Source of the DNA: Gammaproteobacteria bacterium
GTDB taxonomy: Bacteria; Pseudomonadota; Gammaproteobacteria; Steroidobacterales; Steroidobacteraceae
Assembly (NCBI GenBank): GCA_021323735.1
Contig: JAJPKM010000002.1
Coordinates: 1 to 51,016, forward strand
DNA length: 51,016 nt
Direction of reading: 5' to 3'
Shown here: in pieces, positions 32,041 through 40,660 of the stretch
How positions within the stretch are numbered: position 1 is the stretch's first letter
Layout: each line of letters opens with the position of its first letter
The notes under the pieces: model-generated
Database searches by the model: none
What the model was told of the DNA's origin: nothing
The model's input: only the letters and a program-made list of their open reading frames with translations
Position numbers and translations under genes: made by a program

Positions 32041-32883
32041 TTAGCCGAAGCGTCCGGTGATGTAGTCGTCGGTTTTGCGGTCCTTCGGCGAGGTGAAAAT
32101 CTCGCTCGATGGACCGATCTCGACCAGCTGTCCCATGAACATGAAGCCGGTGACGTTCGACACACGCGCAGCCTGCTGCAGATTGTGCGTGACCACGACG
32201 ATGCAATATTTTTCGCGCAGCACCTGCAGCGTCTCCTCGACGCGCAGCGTCGAGATCGGGTCGAGAGCCGCCGTGGGTTCATCGAGAAGCAGCACCTCAG
32301 GCTGCACGGCTACCGCGCGGGCGATGCAGAGCCGCTGCTGCTGGCCGCCTGACAGACTGCGTCCATCTGCATTGAGCTTGTCCTTGACCTCGTCCCAGAT
32401 GGCGGCATCGCGCAAGGCGGATTCGACGCGCACCTTGAGATCCGCGGCGCCGATGCCCCCGGCCAGACGCAGGCCAAAGGCCACGTTCTCGAACACCGAC
32501 ATGGGAAATGGAGTGGGCTTTTGAAATACCATGCCGACCCGGTAGCGCAGTTCGGCCACATCCACCGTGGGCTTGAGTACATCGCGCCCGCCGATCAGCA
32601 CCTCACCCTCGGCCCGCTGCCCGGGATACAGCGCGTACATCCGGTTCATCACCCGCAGCAGCGTCGACTTGCCGCAGCCCGATGGGCCGATGAAGGCCGA
32701 TATCGAGCGGTCGGCCAGTTTCATGTTGATGTTGTGCAGCGACTGCGCGGCACCGTAGTAGAAATTCAGCGAACGGACTTCGATTTTCGGCGGCCCCGAA
32801 TCCTGCGACGGCTCCGCGGCCAAGGGCTGGGGCACGCGCATCTTCAAATGTTTCGGCGGCTTGGTCGAGGGAATCACGCTCAA
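32041..32883 (-). CDS. pstB: Phosphate ABC transporter ATPase PstB (first copy)
   Basis: ATPase with [40 protein letters not shown] and C-terminal DYITGRFG. An extra N-terminal stretch of about 30 residues ([18 protein letters not shown]) precedes the ATPase core [11 protein letters not shown]. The TTG start at 32881-32883 overlaps the pstA TGA as TTGA and has GAGG five bases upstream; 280 residues. Of the two copies this is the more similar to E. coli PstB and is directly coupled to pstA. Confidence 0.95.
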   Translation of the reverse strand: MSVIPSTKPPKHLKMRVPQPLAAEPSQDSGPPKIEVRSLNFYYGAAQSLHNINMKLADRSISAFIGPSGCGKSTLLRVMNRMYALYPGQRAEGEVLIGGRDVLKPTVDVAELRYRVGMVFQKPTPFPMSVFENVAFGLRLAGGIGAADLKVRVESALRDAAIWDEVKDKLNADGRSLSGGQQQRLCIARAVAVQPEVLLLDEPTAALDPISTLRVEETLQVLREKYCIVVVTHNLQQAARVSNVTGFMFMGQLVEIGPSSEIFTSPKDRKTDDYITGRFG

Positions 32884-33728
32884 GAACCTCGTTGCGCTTG
32901 CAGCAATGCCAACAGTACGCGCGCTGAAATGCTCAGCACCAGGATGGTCACGGTGATGATGAGCGCCCCGGCCCAGGCAAGATCCTGCCAGTCATTGTAG
33001 GGACTCAAGGCGAATTGAAAAATCACCACCGGCAGATTCGCCATCGGAGCAGCCAACCGGGTGCTCCAGAACTGATTGTTGAGAGCGGTGAACAGCAGCG
33101 GCGCGGTTTCCCCGCTGATGCGCGCGATCGCCAGCAGCAGGCCGGTGACGATGCCGCTGCGCGCCGCCGGATACAGGACGCTCAGTATGGTACGCCAGGG
33201 ATACGCGCCCAGCGCCGCCGAAGAATCCTTCATGCCGATCGGCACCAGATTCAGCATGTCCTCCGTGGTCCTCAAGGTGACGGGGATGGCCAATACCGCC
33301 AATGCCAGTGCGCCGGCAATGGCTGAGAAATGGCCCATGCGCACCACCACGATCTCGTAAATAAACAAACCGATGATGATCGAAGGCGCGCTCAACAGGA
33401 CGTCGTTGATGAAGCGGATGGTCAAGCTCAAGCGCGAATTCCTGCCGTATTCGGCCAGGTACGTGCCCGCCAGCACGCCGATCGGAGACCCGATCAAAAT
33501 TCCCAGCAAGGTCATCACGCCGCTGCCATAGATGGCATTGAGCAATCCCCCTTGGCTGCCCGGGGGTGGTGTCATTTGCGTAAAGAGGCGTCCCGACATA
33601 CCCGATACGCCATGCGATATCAGCGTCCAGAGAATGGCCGCCAGACAGGCGAGCCCCGTGAGGGTGGCGACCAAGGACAGCGACAGGAACGCGCCATTTT
33701 TGATCTTGCGCAGGACCCGCCGATTCAT
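32880..33728 (-). CDS. pstA: Phosphate ABC transporter permease PstA
   Basis: Inner-membrane channel subunit, about six helices. It has [56 protein letters not shown] with [15 protein letters not shown] (the EAA-type loop contacting PstB), and [17 protein letters not shown]. 282 residues. The ATG at 33726-33728 overlaps the pstC TGA as ATGA; the open frame extends upstream but only over pstC. Confidence 0.96.
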   Translation of the reverse strand: MNRRVLRKIKNGAFLSLSLVATLTGLACLAAILWTLISHGVSGMSGRLFTQMTPPPGSQGGLLNAIYGSGVMTLLGILIGSPIGVLAGTYLAEYGRNSRLSLTIRFINDVLLSAPSIIIGLFIYEIVVVRMGHFSAIAGALALAVLAIPVTLRTTEDMLNLVPIGMKDSSAALGAYPWRTILSVLYPAARSGIVTGLLLAIARISGETAPLLFTALNNQFWSTRLAAPMANLPVVIFQFALSPYNDWQDLAWAGALIITVTILVLSISARVLLALLQAQRGS

Positions 33729-34684
33729 ACGACTGCTCCCGAGCGCCGCTCTAGCCTGCGCAGCATCGCCTGCGCCGCGGCGATCACGGTGAATGTGATC
33801 AGAAACAACAGCAACCCGAGCGCGATGAGCGCCGAGGTGTACATGTCCCCCACCGCCTCCGTGAACTCGTTGGCGATCGCCGAGGAAATGGTGGTGCCGG
33901 GCGCCAATAAAGACGAACTGATGCGATGGGCGTTGCCGATCACGAAGGTCACGGCCATGGTTTCGCCGAGCGCACGCCCCAACCCCAGCATGATGCCACC
34001 GACGATACCCACCCGAGAATGCGGTACCACCACGTTCCAAATGACTTCCCAGGTCGTGGCCCCGAGTCCATAACCGGATTCCTTGAGCATCGGCGGCACG
34101 GTGTCGAAGACATCGCGCATGGTGGCCGCGATGAAGGGCAGCACCATGATGGCCAACACCACACCGGCCGTGAGAATGCCGATGCCGTAAGGCGGCCCCT
34201 TGAATAGGTGGCCGATGGCAGGCAAATCGCCGAAAACGCGGATCATCCAGGGCTGTATATGCCGCTGCAGCACCGGTGCCAGCACGAACAAGCCCCAGAT
34301 GCCGAAGATGATGCTCGGCACCGCCGCCAACAACTCGACCGCAACACCGATCGGCCTTTTTAGGAGCGGCGGGCACAGTTCGGTCAGAAACAACGCGATG
34401 CCGAATCCGGTCGGAACGGCGATCGCCATGGCGATCGCCGAGGTCATCACCGTGCCGTAGATCGGCGCCAGTGCCCCGAACTGATCGGTCACGGGATTCC
34501 AAATCTCGCGAGCGACGAAAGAGAATCCGAAGTGGGCCAACGCCGGCCAGGCACCCCGCAACAGCGAGACCGCAACCCCGCCCAGGATCAACAGCACCAA
34601 GACCGCCGCGATCAACGTGGCGGAACGGAATATTCTCTCGTAAATCAGCTGCTTTGCGGCGTGTCTCGGATCTATGATCGCCAC
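33725..34684 (-). CDS. pstC: Phosphate ABC transporter permease PstC
   Basis: Second channel subunit: [67 protein letters not shown] and [18 protein letters not shown] are typical. The GTG at 34682-34684 gives 319 residues ([17 protein letters not shown]), the E. coli length. A GTG 60 bases upstream is in frame but lies in the pstS terminator hairpin, so it is rejected. Confidence 0.95.
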   Translation of the reverse strand: MAIIDPRHAAKQLIYERIFRSATLIAAVLVLLILGGVAVSLLRGAWPALAHFGFSFVAREIWNPVTDQFGALAPIYGTVMTSAIAMAIAVPTGFGIALFLTELCPPLLKRPIGVAVELLAAVPSIIFGIWGLFVLAPVLQRHIQPWMIRVFGDLPAIGHLFKGPPYGIGILTAGVVLAIMVLPFIAATMRDVFDTVPPMLKESGYGLGATTWEVIWNVVVPHSRVGIVGGIMLGLGRALGETMAVTFVIGNAHRISSSLLAPGTTISSAIANEFTEAVGDMYTSALIALGLLLFLITFTVIAAAQAMLRRLERRSGAVV

Positions 34685-34715
34685 GATGTCAGTTCCGCTC
34701 CCGCCACAAGGTAAA

Positions 34716-34741
34716 GGCCCGCCGGCAATTGCCGGCGGGCC
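34716..34741 (-). terminator. Strong hairpin between pstS and pstC
   Basis: A perfect 26-base palindrome: 11-bp stem GGCCCGCCGGC/GCCGGCGGGCC with loop AATT, followed on the minus strand by TTTACCTT. It lies 49 bases after the pstS stop and 32 before the pstC start. It probably ends or protects much of the pstS mRNA so that the binding protein is made in excess over the permease. Confidence 0.75.
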
Positions 34742-34789
34742 CACCGTATCTTAACGACCTCAATCTTGGCTAGCTAATCCGTATAGCGT

Positions 34790-35830
34790 CTATTGTCCGC
34801 TCCACACCGGGTGGCCGCCCGACGTGACCTGCGAGGTCCAAGTTTTCTTCACCTGGGCAATCAACGCCGTGGGCAGAGGCACATAGTCCAGCTCGGACGC
34901 CATAGTAGCGCCATCCTTGTAGGCCCAGGCAAAGAACTTCAGCGCTTCGTTGACGGCCGCCGCGTCATCCGGCTGTTTGTACACCAGGATGAAACTCGCT
35001 CCCGTGATCGGCCAGCTCTTCGCGCCGGCTTGATCGGTCAAAATGAGGTAGTAACTGTCGGCACCCGCCCAATCGGCCGTCGCCGCCGCGGCCTGGAAGG
35101 ATTCCGCATTTGGCTCCACGGCATTGCCGGCCTTGTTGGTGAGCATGGTGAATGCCATCTTGTTCTGCTTGGCGTAGGCATATTCGACGTAACCCAGCGC
35201 GCCATCGGTCTGGGTGGTCATGTTCGCCACGCCTTCATTGCCCTTGGCGCCGATGCCAACCGGCCACTGCACGGAAGTGTTGGCGCCGATGTTGGATTGA
35301 AATTTGGCGCTGGACTTGGACAAGTAATCGGAGAACAGGAAATTCGTCCCCGACCCGTCCGAGCGGTACACGGGCGCGATGGCGGTGCCGGGCAGAGTCA
35401 GTTTGGGATTGAGCTTCTTGATCGCCGGATCATTCCACTGGGTGATATCGCCCAAGTAGATGCTGGCCACGGTCGCACCGTCAAGATGCAACTGACCCGG
35501 CCCGATACCCTTGATATTCACCACCGGCACCACGCCGCCGATGATCATGGGAAACTGAATCAGCCCCGAGCTTTTCAGATCGTCGGGCTTCAGCGGCATG
35601 TCGGAGGCACCGAAGGTCACGGTCTTGGCCTTGATCTGCTTGATGCCGCCGCCCGAACCGATGGACTGATAATTGAGGCCTACGCCGGTTGATTTCTTGT
35701 AGGCATCCGCCCATTTGGCATAAATCGGATAAGGGAATGTCGCGCCTGCGCCGGAGATATCCGCGGCAGAAGCCGCCACACCCAAAGAGGCTGCGACGCC
35801 GAGTAACAAAAGGCGTTTATATATTTTCAT
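34790..35830 (-). CDS. pstS: Phosphate-binding periplasmic protein PstS
   Basis: Captures inorganic phosphate in the periplasm and passes it to PstCA. Signal peptide MKIYKRLLLLGVAASLGVAASA, mature start ADISGAGATFPYPIYAKWAD. Phosphate-binding segments GATFPYP, GSGGGIKQI, GASDMPL and RSDGSGTNFLFSDYL match the family. 346 residues. ATG at 35828-35830. First gene of the operon, preceded by a Pho box and -10. Confidence 0.97.
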   Translation of the reverse strand: MKIYKRLLLLGVAASLGVAASAADISGAGATFPYPIYAKWADAYKKSTGVGLNYQSIGSGGGIKQIKAKTVTFGASDMPLKPDDLKSSGLIQFPMIIGGVVPVVNIKGIGPGQLHLDGATVASIYLGDITQWNDPAIKKLNPKLTLPGTAIAPVYRSDGSGTNFLFSDYLSKSSAKFQSNIGANTSVQWPVGIGAKGNEGVANMTTQTDGALGYVEYAYAKQNKMAFTMLTNKAGNAVEPNAESFQAAAATADWAGADSYYLILTDQAGAKSWPITGASFILVYKQPDDAAAVNEALKFFAWAYKDGATMASELDYVPLPTALIAQVKKTWTSQVTSGGHPVWSGQ

Positions 35831-35886
35831 TGATGACCGCTCCCAGTTGAATCGCCCGCCTTGGGCTCAAGGCTTTAAGTCGATCG

Positions 35887-35920
35887 ATTATCGGGATGGA
35901 ATGTGACATTTTTGTTACAG
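35887..35920 (-). promoter_or_regulatory. PhoB-dependent promoter of pstS (Pho box plus -10)
   Basis: On the minus strand 35903-35920 reads CTGTAACAAAAATGTCAC, 14 of 18 matches to the E. coli Pho box, with both CTGT/TGTCA direct-repeat halves. Ten bases on is GATAAT (35887-35892), a -10 matching five of six, the standard class of PhoB-activated promoter where the box replaces -35. The pstS ATG is about 57 bases from the -10. Confidence 0.85.
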
Positions 35921-35949
35921 TGCAATTAAAACAAAGGCTTATCCCGTTC

Positions 35950-36105
35950 GGCCGCGTTTCAGTAGCGGCCTGTGCCGCGGGCCCCAACTACCGCACGCCA
36001 CCGCCAGGCAAACCGGCGAGTTTCGCAGCAACGGCCGGTGCCGGTTCAACGAGCCCCGGTACTCAACCGGCGCCCTTCCCGTCCGATTGGCGGACTTGGT
36101 GGCGG
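35950..36105 (+). pseudogene. Relic of an outer-membrane efflux lipoprotein N-terminus (NodT/OprM type)
   Basis: The plus frame reads VAACAAGPNYRTPPPGKPAS and shortly after PAPFPSDWRTWWRN, matching in order the mature start of NodT-type channels, including the intact one in this window (CAVGPSYHVPKPDVPASFA ... ADLATWW). The signal peptide before and the barrel and tunnel domains after are gone; the frame runs into unrelated sequence. About 50 codons remain, between the pst promoter and the CBS gene. Confidence 0.6.
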
Positions 36106-36178
36106 AATAAATCAAGTTCGAATCGAGTCTATGTGTACAGACCAGTGTTCAAAGTCCCGATTCCGAGGAGATTGCGTC

Positions 36179-36742
36179 ATGGAAACCGCATTGGTAGTGC
36201 CGTCTCGAGTCCGTTGGGCCGCCTCGCTGGTTGAACGATCCGTTGCGAATGACGATGCATATCTTAAGGCCGATGATTCGGCCTTCTGTGCACTGACCGA
36301 CTTTCGAAGCGAGTATCCCATTACCGTCGACACACGCACTTCGATCGATGATGCACTTGCCGATATGAATCGGCTGTGTGTACACGCACTACTGGCCACC
36401 CAGGACAGCACAGAGGAGGCAGACCCGCAGGTGGTCGGCCTTATCACCGCCTACGACATCGAGCGCGAACGTCCGCACAGTTCCTCGCGTGAAATAAGTT
36501 TCAAGCCGCGCAAACCCGCGACAGTGGGTGAAATCATGACACCCACGAATGAACTTTCGTTGGTCAACTATGAGTCGCTCGAGACACTCACTGCGCTCGA
36601 TCTTTATGAGATGTTTCAGGGCACCGGTTTGACCCACCTGCTGGTCGTTGAAATGCACGGCGATGATTCGGCAATTGCGCGGGGGTTACTGTCGCGAGCA
36701 GCTCTCACGAAGCGTCTTCGGCGCCCACACCGCACCGGTTAG
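36179..36742 (+). CDS. Tandem CBS-domain protein
   Basis: A 187-residue soluble protein with no signal peptide. Two CBS repeats can be seen: about residues 40-95 (YPITVDTRTSIDDALADMNR ... VVGLITAYDIER) and about 115-180 (TVGEIMTPTNELSLVNYESL ... RGLLSRAALTKRL). Such Bateman modules bind adenine nucleotides; no fused enzyme or transporter domain is present, so it would be a stand-alone regulator. The ATG at 36179 has GAGGAG eight bases upstream. It reads away from pstS and has 150 bases to the converging symporter. Its target is unknown. Confidence 0.85.
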   Translation: METALVVPSRVRWAASLVERSVANDDAYLKADDSAFCALTDFRSEYPITVDTRTSIDDALADMNRLCVHALLATQDSTEEADPQVVGLITAYDIERERPHSSSREISFKPRKPATVGEIMTPTNELSLVNYESLETLTALDLYEMFQGTGLTHLLVVEMHGDDSAIARGLLSRAALTKRLRRPHRTG

Positions 36743-36892
36743 CCGATGCCGAAAGTCCGTATGAGGATTATTCAGCGAGCGACATTTGGAATTGCCCGCT
36801 ACTGAAGTCGTCCTGCCGTTGAAATTTCCTGCTGCTTTCCAATGTCGCAGAAAAACAGCGCGAGATTGTCGGGCGCGGGTCAAGCTTGCCGA

Positions 36893-38440
36893 TCAGGCTT
36901 GATAGTCGGCCGCCACCGTCTGATCGACGCGCTGCTTGTTCGCCGCCATCGCATTGAACACCGGCGTCAGTACCACCGTCACCAGCAGATTTAAGATCAC
37001 ACTGTACACGGCGCTGTAGCCGGGGAAGGTATGATCGCCGATGTGCAGCGGATAGGTGTTCGTCAGTTTCACCGCGATGGCCATCCAAGTTCCGGCGAAC
37101 GTCCCCACCGCCCAGCCTGCAAGCAGTGCCCAGGGATTGAACCAACGCGTGTAGGCGCAGAGCATGACCGGCGGCAAAGTTTGAATGATCCAGATGCCGC
37201 CCAGCAGCTGCAGCTGCACGGCGTACTGAGTGGGCACGAACAGGATGAATATCAGTGCGCCGACCTTCACGATCAGCGAGGTCAATTTCGCGACCTGGGA
37301 TTCCTGCTTGTCAGTGGGATTTTTATTGACGAATTCACGGTGGATATTGCGCGTGTACAAATTGGCCGCGGCAATCGACATGATGGCGGCCGGCACCAAG
37401 GCGCCGATGCCGATGGCGGCGAACGCCACGCCGGCAAACCAAGCCGGGAAACTGTGCAGCAACAGCGCCGGCACCGCAAAATTGTTGCCGAATTGCTTGA
37501 AGCCTGCGGCGTATTCCGGCAGCTTGTCCACGCCGCCGGCGATCACGAAGAAACCGAACAGCGCCAGCAATCCCAGCATGAAGGTGTAGCCCGGCAGCAT
37601 GGCGGCGTTGCGGCGGATCACCTTGCCGCTGCTGGCGCTCAAGATACCGGTCAGAGAATGCGGATACAGGAAAAGCGCGAATGCCGATCCTAAGGCCAGA
37701 GTGGCATAGCCGCTGTACGAACCGGTGGTATTGGGACCCGGCACCGCCAGCAACAGCTTCTGCGCGGGCACGGAGGCAAATATCTTGCCGAATCCGCCCA
37801 GTTCATAGGGGATGACGATGACCGCGGCGATGGCCGTGATGTAGATCAATAGATCCTTGACGATGGCGATCGATGCCGGTGCGCGCAGACCGCTCGAGTA
37901 GGTGAATGCGGCCAGGATCACGAAGGCGACGAACAGCGGCATATCGGCCATCAGGCCCGTCCCGGAAATACCGAGTGCGCCGATGACCACCTGCAATCCC
38001 ACCAGCTGCAGGGCGATATACGGCATGGTCGCGACGATGCCGGTGATCGTGACCGCGAGCGCCAGCCAGCGATTGCCGAAGCGGCCCTTCACGAAGTCGC
38101 CCGCCGTGATGTAGCCATGCTTGCTGCACACATTCCACAGCCGCCGGAAAATGAGGAACATCAAGGGATAGATGATGATGGTGTAGGGGACGGCGAAGAA
38201 TGCGACCGCTCCTGCACCGAAGGCGAGCGCCGGAATTGCAATGAAAGTGTAAGCGGTATAGACATCGCCGCCCACCAGGAACCAGGTGACGACGGTACCG
38301 AAGCGCCTGCCGCCCAAGCCCCATTCGTGCAGCAGATCAAGGTCACCCCTGCGCCAGCGCGCTGCCGCGAATCCCAGCCAGGTGATGAAGCCGAACAACA
38401 AGGCAAAAATGCTCAGCGCAATCCAGTTCACTTCCTGCAC
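36893..38440 (-). CDS. Sodium:solute symporter family permease (MctP/PanF-like)
   Basis: A 515-residue inner-membrane protein with about 13 hydrophobic segments and the SSS fold. EWGLGGRRFGTVVTWFLVGGDVYTAYTF near the N-terminus and ALFLYPHSLTGILSASSGKVIRRNA are typical of the family including the monocarboxylate permease MctP. The GTG at 38438-38440 follows AGGGGA by six bases; the open frame continues upstream over the DUF3311 gene. The upstream DUF3311 gene and porin suggest uptake of small organic acids, but the substrate is not proven by sequence. Confidence 0.9.
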   Translation of the reverse strand: MQEVNWIALSIFALLFGFITWLGFAAARWRRGDLDLLHEWGLGGRRFGTVVTWFLVGGDVYTAYTFIAIPALAFGAGAVAFFAVPYTIIIYPLMFLIFRRLWNVCSKHGYITAGDFVKGRFGNRWLALAVTITGIVATMPYIALQLVGLQVVIGALGISGTGLMADMPLFVAFVILAAFTYSSGLRAPASIAIVKDLLIYITAIAAVIVIPYELGGFGKIFASVPAQKLLLAVPGPNTTGSYSGYATLALGSAFALFLYPHSLTGILSASSGKVIRRNAAMLPGYTFMLGLLALFGFFVIAGGVDKLPEYAAGFKQFGNNFAVPALLLHSFPAWFAGVAFAAIGIGALVPAAIMSIAAANLYTRNIHREFVNKNPTDKQESQVAKLTSLIVKVGALIFILFVPTQYAVQLQLLGGIWIIQTLPPVMLCAYTRWFNPWALLAGWAVGTFAGTWMAIAVKLTNTYPLHIGDHTFPGYSAVYSVILNLLVTVVLTPVFNAMAANKQRVDQTVAADYQA

Positions 38441-38471
38441 GGGTGTCCCCTCACTGCTTTTTATTCTGCTT

Positions 38472-38507
38472 CGACAGCTATGCTTCGACCGACAGCTATT
38501 CTTCGAC
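38472..38507. repeat. Two adjacent 18-base direct repeats at the DUF3311 stop
   Basis: CGACAGCTATGCTTCGAC and CGACAGCTATTCTTCGAC lie end to end with one mismatch. On the minus strand each copy contains an in-frame TAG; the first met is the DUF3311 stop. The duplication therefore copied the gene's last codons and stop into the spacer before the symporter. Confidence 0.9.
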
Positions 38508-38702
38508 GGCGAAATAGACGATCGCCGTGAACACGGCACTGACGATCACCCAAAGCAGCTGAAACCAATAGAAGAACGGAATGCCGAATAGATAGGGTTC
38601 CGCCTTGTTGTAGAACGGCGGCCAGAGCGCCACGGCAAACTGGACGACGAAGAGCAGGTACCACCAACTCCAGCCAGCGCGTTTTGTACTCGAGGGTTTC
38701 AT
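38496..38702 (-). CDS. DUF3311 small membrane protein, symporter partner
   Basis: 68 residues with two hydrophobic helices (WWYLLFVVQFAVALWPPFYN and WFQLLWVIVSAVFTAIVYFAV) separated by NKAEPYLFGIPFFY, the DUF3311 pattern. Such genes are regularly found just before a sodium:solute symporter and may be an accessory subunit. The ATG at 38700-38702 follows GGAGGCGG. The symporter starts 55 bases after its stop. Confidence 0.88.
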   Translation of the reverse strand: MKPSSTKRAGWSWWYLLFVVQFAVALWPPFYNKAEPYLFGIPFFYWFQLLWVIVSAVFTAIVYFAVEE

Positions 38703-38718
38703 CGCGAGGCCGCCTCCT

Positions 38719-38755
38719 TTTATATTTATAAGGCTGATCCTACCCGCGTCGACAA
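38719..38755 (-). promoter_or_regulatory. Possible promoter of the DUF3311-symporter pair
   Basis: On the minus strand TTGTCG (38750-38755) and two successive TATAAA boxes (38725-38730 and 38719-38724). The first box is 19 bases from the -35-like element, a long spacing. A start a few bases on would give a very short leader that keeps the GGAGG RBS. Confidence 0.4.
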
Positions 38756-38825
38756 GGCGTGTCGAGAACGCTAGAGGCGACGCACGAAGCCCGAGTGGGG
38801 CTCGAAATCCGCGCGTCGCGAAAGG

Positions 38826-38853
38826 CGGTTCATGGCCGTTGAGCCATGAACCG
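38826..38853 (-). terminator. Rho-independent-type terminator after the porin gene
   Basis: CGGTTCATGGC and GCCATGAACCG form a perfect 11-bp stem with loop of 6, starting 12 bases after the porin stop and followed by CCTTTC on the minus strand. The T-run is short, but stem and position are convincing. Confidence 0.7.
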
Positions 38854-38865
38854 CACACCATCGAT

Positions 38866-40386
38866 TTAGAAGTTGTAACGCACGCCCACCATCGGCGCGT
38901 ATGAAGAGGTGAACAGGAAGCCGTTGGACAAGCCGTTCGTCACGCGCGACCAGTTGACGCCCGCATAACTGTCGAAGCGCTTGGTGAAGTGGTAGTCCGC
39001 CACCAAGGACAGGTCCAGCTGTTCGCCTGCGCAGGAGCCGGCGCTGGCATTGGTGCAACCATTGGCCGCAAAGCTCTTCTGATTGTTGATGTAGCCCGCT
39101 CCCGTCAATTCGAAATTAGGCGTGACGGACCAGCGCGCACCCGCCCAGGAGATCTGCAAGATCTTTTGGATGTTGAACGCCTTGTTGTTCACGACGCCCA
39201 GAAGGTACCCGCCGATATCCAGCGTGCCCACAGGGTCCGGATGCGCGGGATTGTTCATCTTGATCCGCTCCCAGCCGGCGTAGAACTTGACCGGGAAGTA
39301 ATCCTTCGCGTTGTAGCTGGCCTGCACCGTGTAGCCCGTGTCATCCGAAATGGTCGCCGCCAAGGTGTTGCCCAACGACCAGCCCGGCAACGGCTGCGGA
39401 GCCGTATTGAGCGCGGTGACGTTTGCGGCGCTCAAGGACGCCGCGGCCACGGCGCCATGCACCAGGCCGTACAGAGCATCGATCGAGAAGCCGCCCAAGT
39501 CCGCGCCGACGCCGAACTCGTTGGTGCTTTGCGGGACGTTACCGTCGCTGCCGAAGCCGTGCAGGTAGCCCACATGCGCTGGGCCGATTTGTAAGTTGTA
39601 CTTGAGCGACCCGTCCAGGCGATTGGTCTGCGTGGTGCCGAACCCGCCCGCCGTGCCCGACAGCGCGATGGGAGAAAACGCCTGCGACTGCTGCTGCGGA
39701 TCGTACTTGGTCAGCAAATCCAGATTGAGTCCGTTATGACGGCCGAAGGTCAGCGTGCCGAAAGTCAGGTTGCTCACGCCCGCAAAGGCGACACCGTTGA
39801 TGAGTTGACCTGCACGGCTGGAGTCGCCGGCGGAGGTCTTCACCGCATTCGCTTTGCCGTTGTCGTTGGCCAGGGATCCCGGTCCGTCGACCAGCTTTCC
39901 GTCCCAGGGGTTGAAGCCGGTTTCGAGCCTGAAAACGCCGTTCCAACCGTCAATGCCGGGAATGGGCTCTACGCCGGAGATGCCGAGCTTCGATTGACTC
40001 AGGCCGTTGCCGTTGATGGAGACAATCGACTTGTTGCTGAAGTTCTGAATGACCGAGGGCAGGCCAGGGCTCCAGAGCTGACTCAACGGCGCGCCGTGAG
40101 AGATGTACTCTAGCCCGATATCCACGGTGCCGTAGATGGTGATGCCATTCCAGGTCAGCGAGCCCGAATCGTTCTTCGCCGCGGCCGGCTTAGAGGCAGG
40201 GGTCGCGGCAGTCGAGGCTTTCGGACCGCTCAGCTGATCGATCTTTTGCTGCATCGTGCGCACTTGATCTTTAAGCTGCTGAATATCTTGGGCATTGTCT
40301 GCAAGGACTATCGCCGGCGAGATGCCAATGGTGGCGCAGGCCCCCATCGCAGCCAGGATGGACTTGCGCAGTTGAAACGTATGCAT
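38866..40386 (-). CDS. Outer-membrane porin with N-terminal coiled coil
   Basis: A 506-residue outer-membrane protein: signal peptide MHTFQLRKSILAAMGACATI ... LA, then a short coiled coil (DIQQLKDQVRTMQQKIDQL), a low-complexity Ala/Pro/Lys linker, and a beta-barrel from LTWNGITIYGTVDIGLEYIS to the terminal Phe (APMVGVRYNF), the porin signature for BamA recognition. It resembles Gram-negative general porins of the Burkholderia/Neisseria type. The ATG at 40384-40386 has GGGAG eight bases upstream. With the symporter pair next to it, it probably admits the same nutrient. Confidence 0.88.
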   Translation of the reverse strand: MHTFQLRKSILAAMGACATIGISPAIVLADNAQDIQQLKDQVRTMQQKIDQLSGPKASTAATPASKPAAAKNDSGSLTWNGITIYGTVDIGLEYISHGAPLSQLWSPGLPSVIQNFSNKSIVSINGNGLSQSKLGISGVEPIPGIDGWNGVFRLETGFNPWDGKLVDGPGSLANDNGKANAVKTSAGDSSRAGQLINGVAFAGVSNLTFGTLTFGRHNGLNLDLLTKYDPQQQSQAFSPIALSGTAGGFGTTQTNRLDGSLKYNLQIGPAHVGYLHGFGSDGNVPQSTNEFGVGADLGGFSIDALYGLVHGAVAAASLSAANVTALNTAPQPLPGWSLGNTLAATISDDTGYTVQASYNAKDYFPVKFYAGWERIKMNNPAHPDPVGTLDIGGYLLGVVNNKAFNIQKILQISWAGARWSVTPNFELTGAGYINNQKSFAANGCTNASAGSCAGEQLDLSLVADYHFTKRFDSYAGVNWSRVTNGLSNGFLFTSSYAPMVGVRYNF

Positions 40387-40466
40387 TGCATTGACTCCCG
40401 CGGGTTTTCGATTGTTGGATTTAATCGACGTATTGTTACGGCAAGATGACAATAGGTTTTTCTGTA

Positions 40467-40514
40467 ATTCTATCGTCTTTCGGTGAGAAAGCCACATATA
40501 TCACATACGTGACA
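40467..40514 (-). promoter_or_regulatory. Porin control region: -10 and upstream inverted repeat
   Basis: TAGAAT (40467-40472, minus strand) is a good -10 without a recognisable -35. Centred roughly 46 bases before the expected start is TGTCAC-GTAT-GTGATA (40499-40514), an inverted repeat with one mismatch, where an activator would bind. The factor cannot be named: it is not a standard CRP site, and a GntR-type operator is possible. Confidence 0.4.
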
Positions 40515-40660
40515 AGTATAAGAACAATGTTGTGTCTTTTTAGCTACAGAAATACACGCGCCGAACGAGCCGCGCCCTGCGCTGAGCCCATGGAGTATCT
40601 CCAGTAGGCCTGCAGCGCGTGGCCGCCGGCCGACAGGCATTGGCTGGTTAGAAACTCTCG

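Noticed and set aside
32037-32282. Longer version of the second pstB
   Set aside because: The extra 82 residues are Arg/Ser/Cys-rich shadow of the first pstB.
32884-34502. Longer version of pstA (540 codons)
   Set aside because: The extra part is Arg/His-rich shadow of pstC; the normal ATG at 33726-33728 gives the family length and an ATGA overlap.
34685-34744. Upstream GTG start for pstC
   Set aside because: It lies in the pstS terminator hairpin and adds non-family residues.
35896-36234. 112-codon open frame read as an intact gene
   Set aside because: It begins inside the Pho box and only its middle resembles a channel protein; treated as a relic instead.
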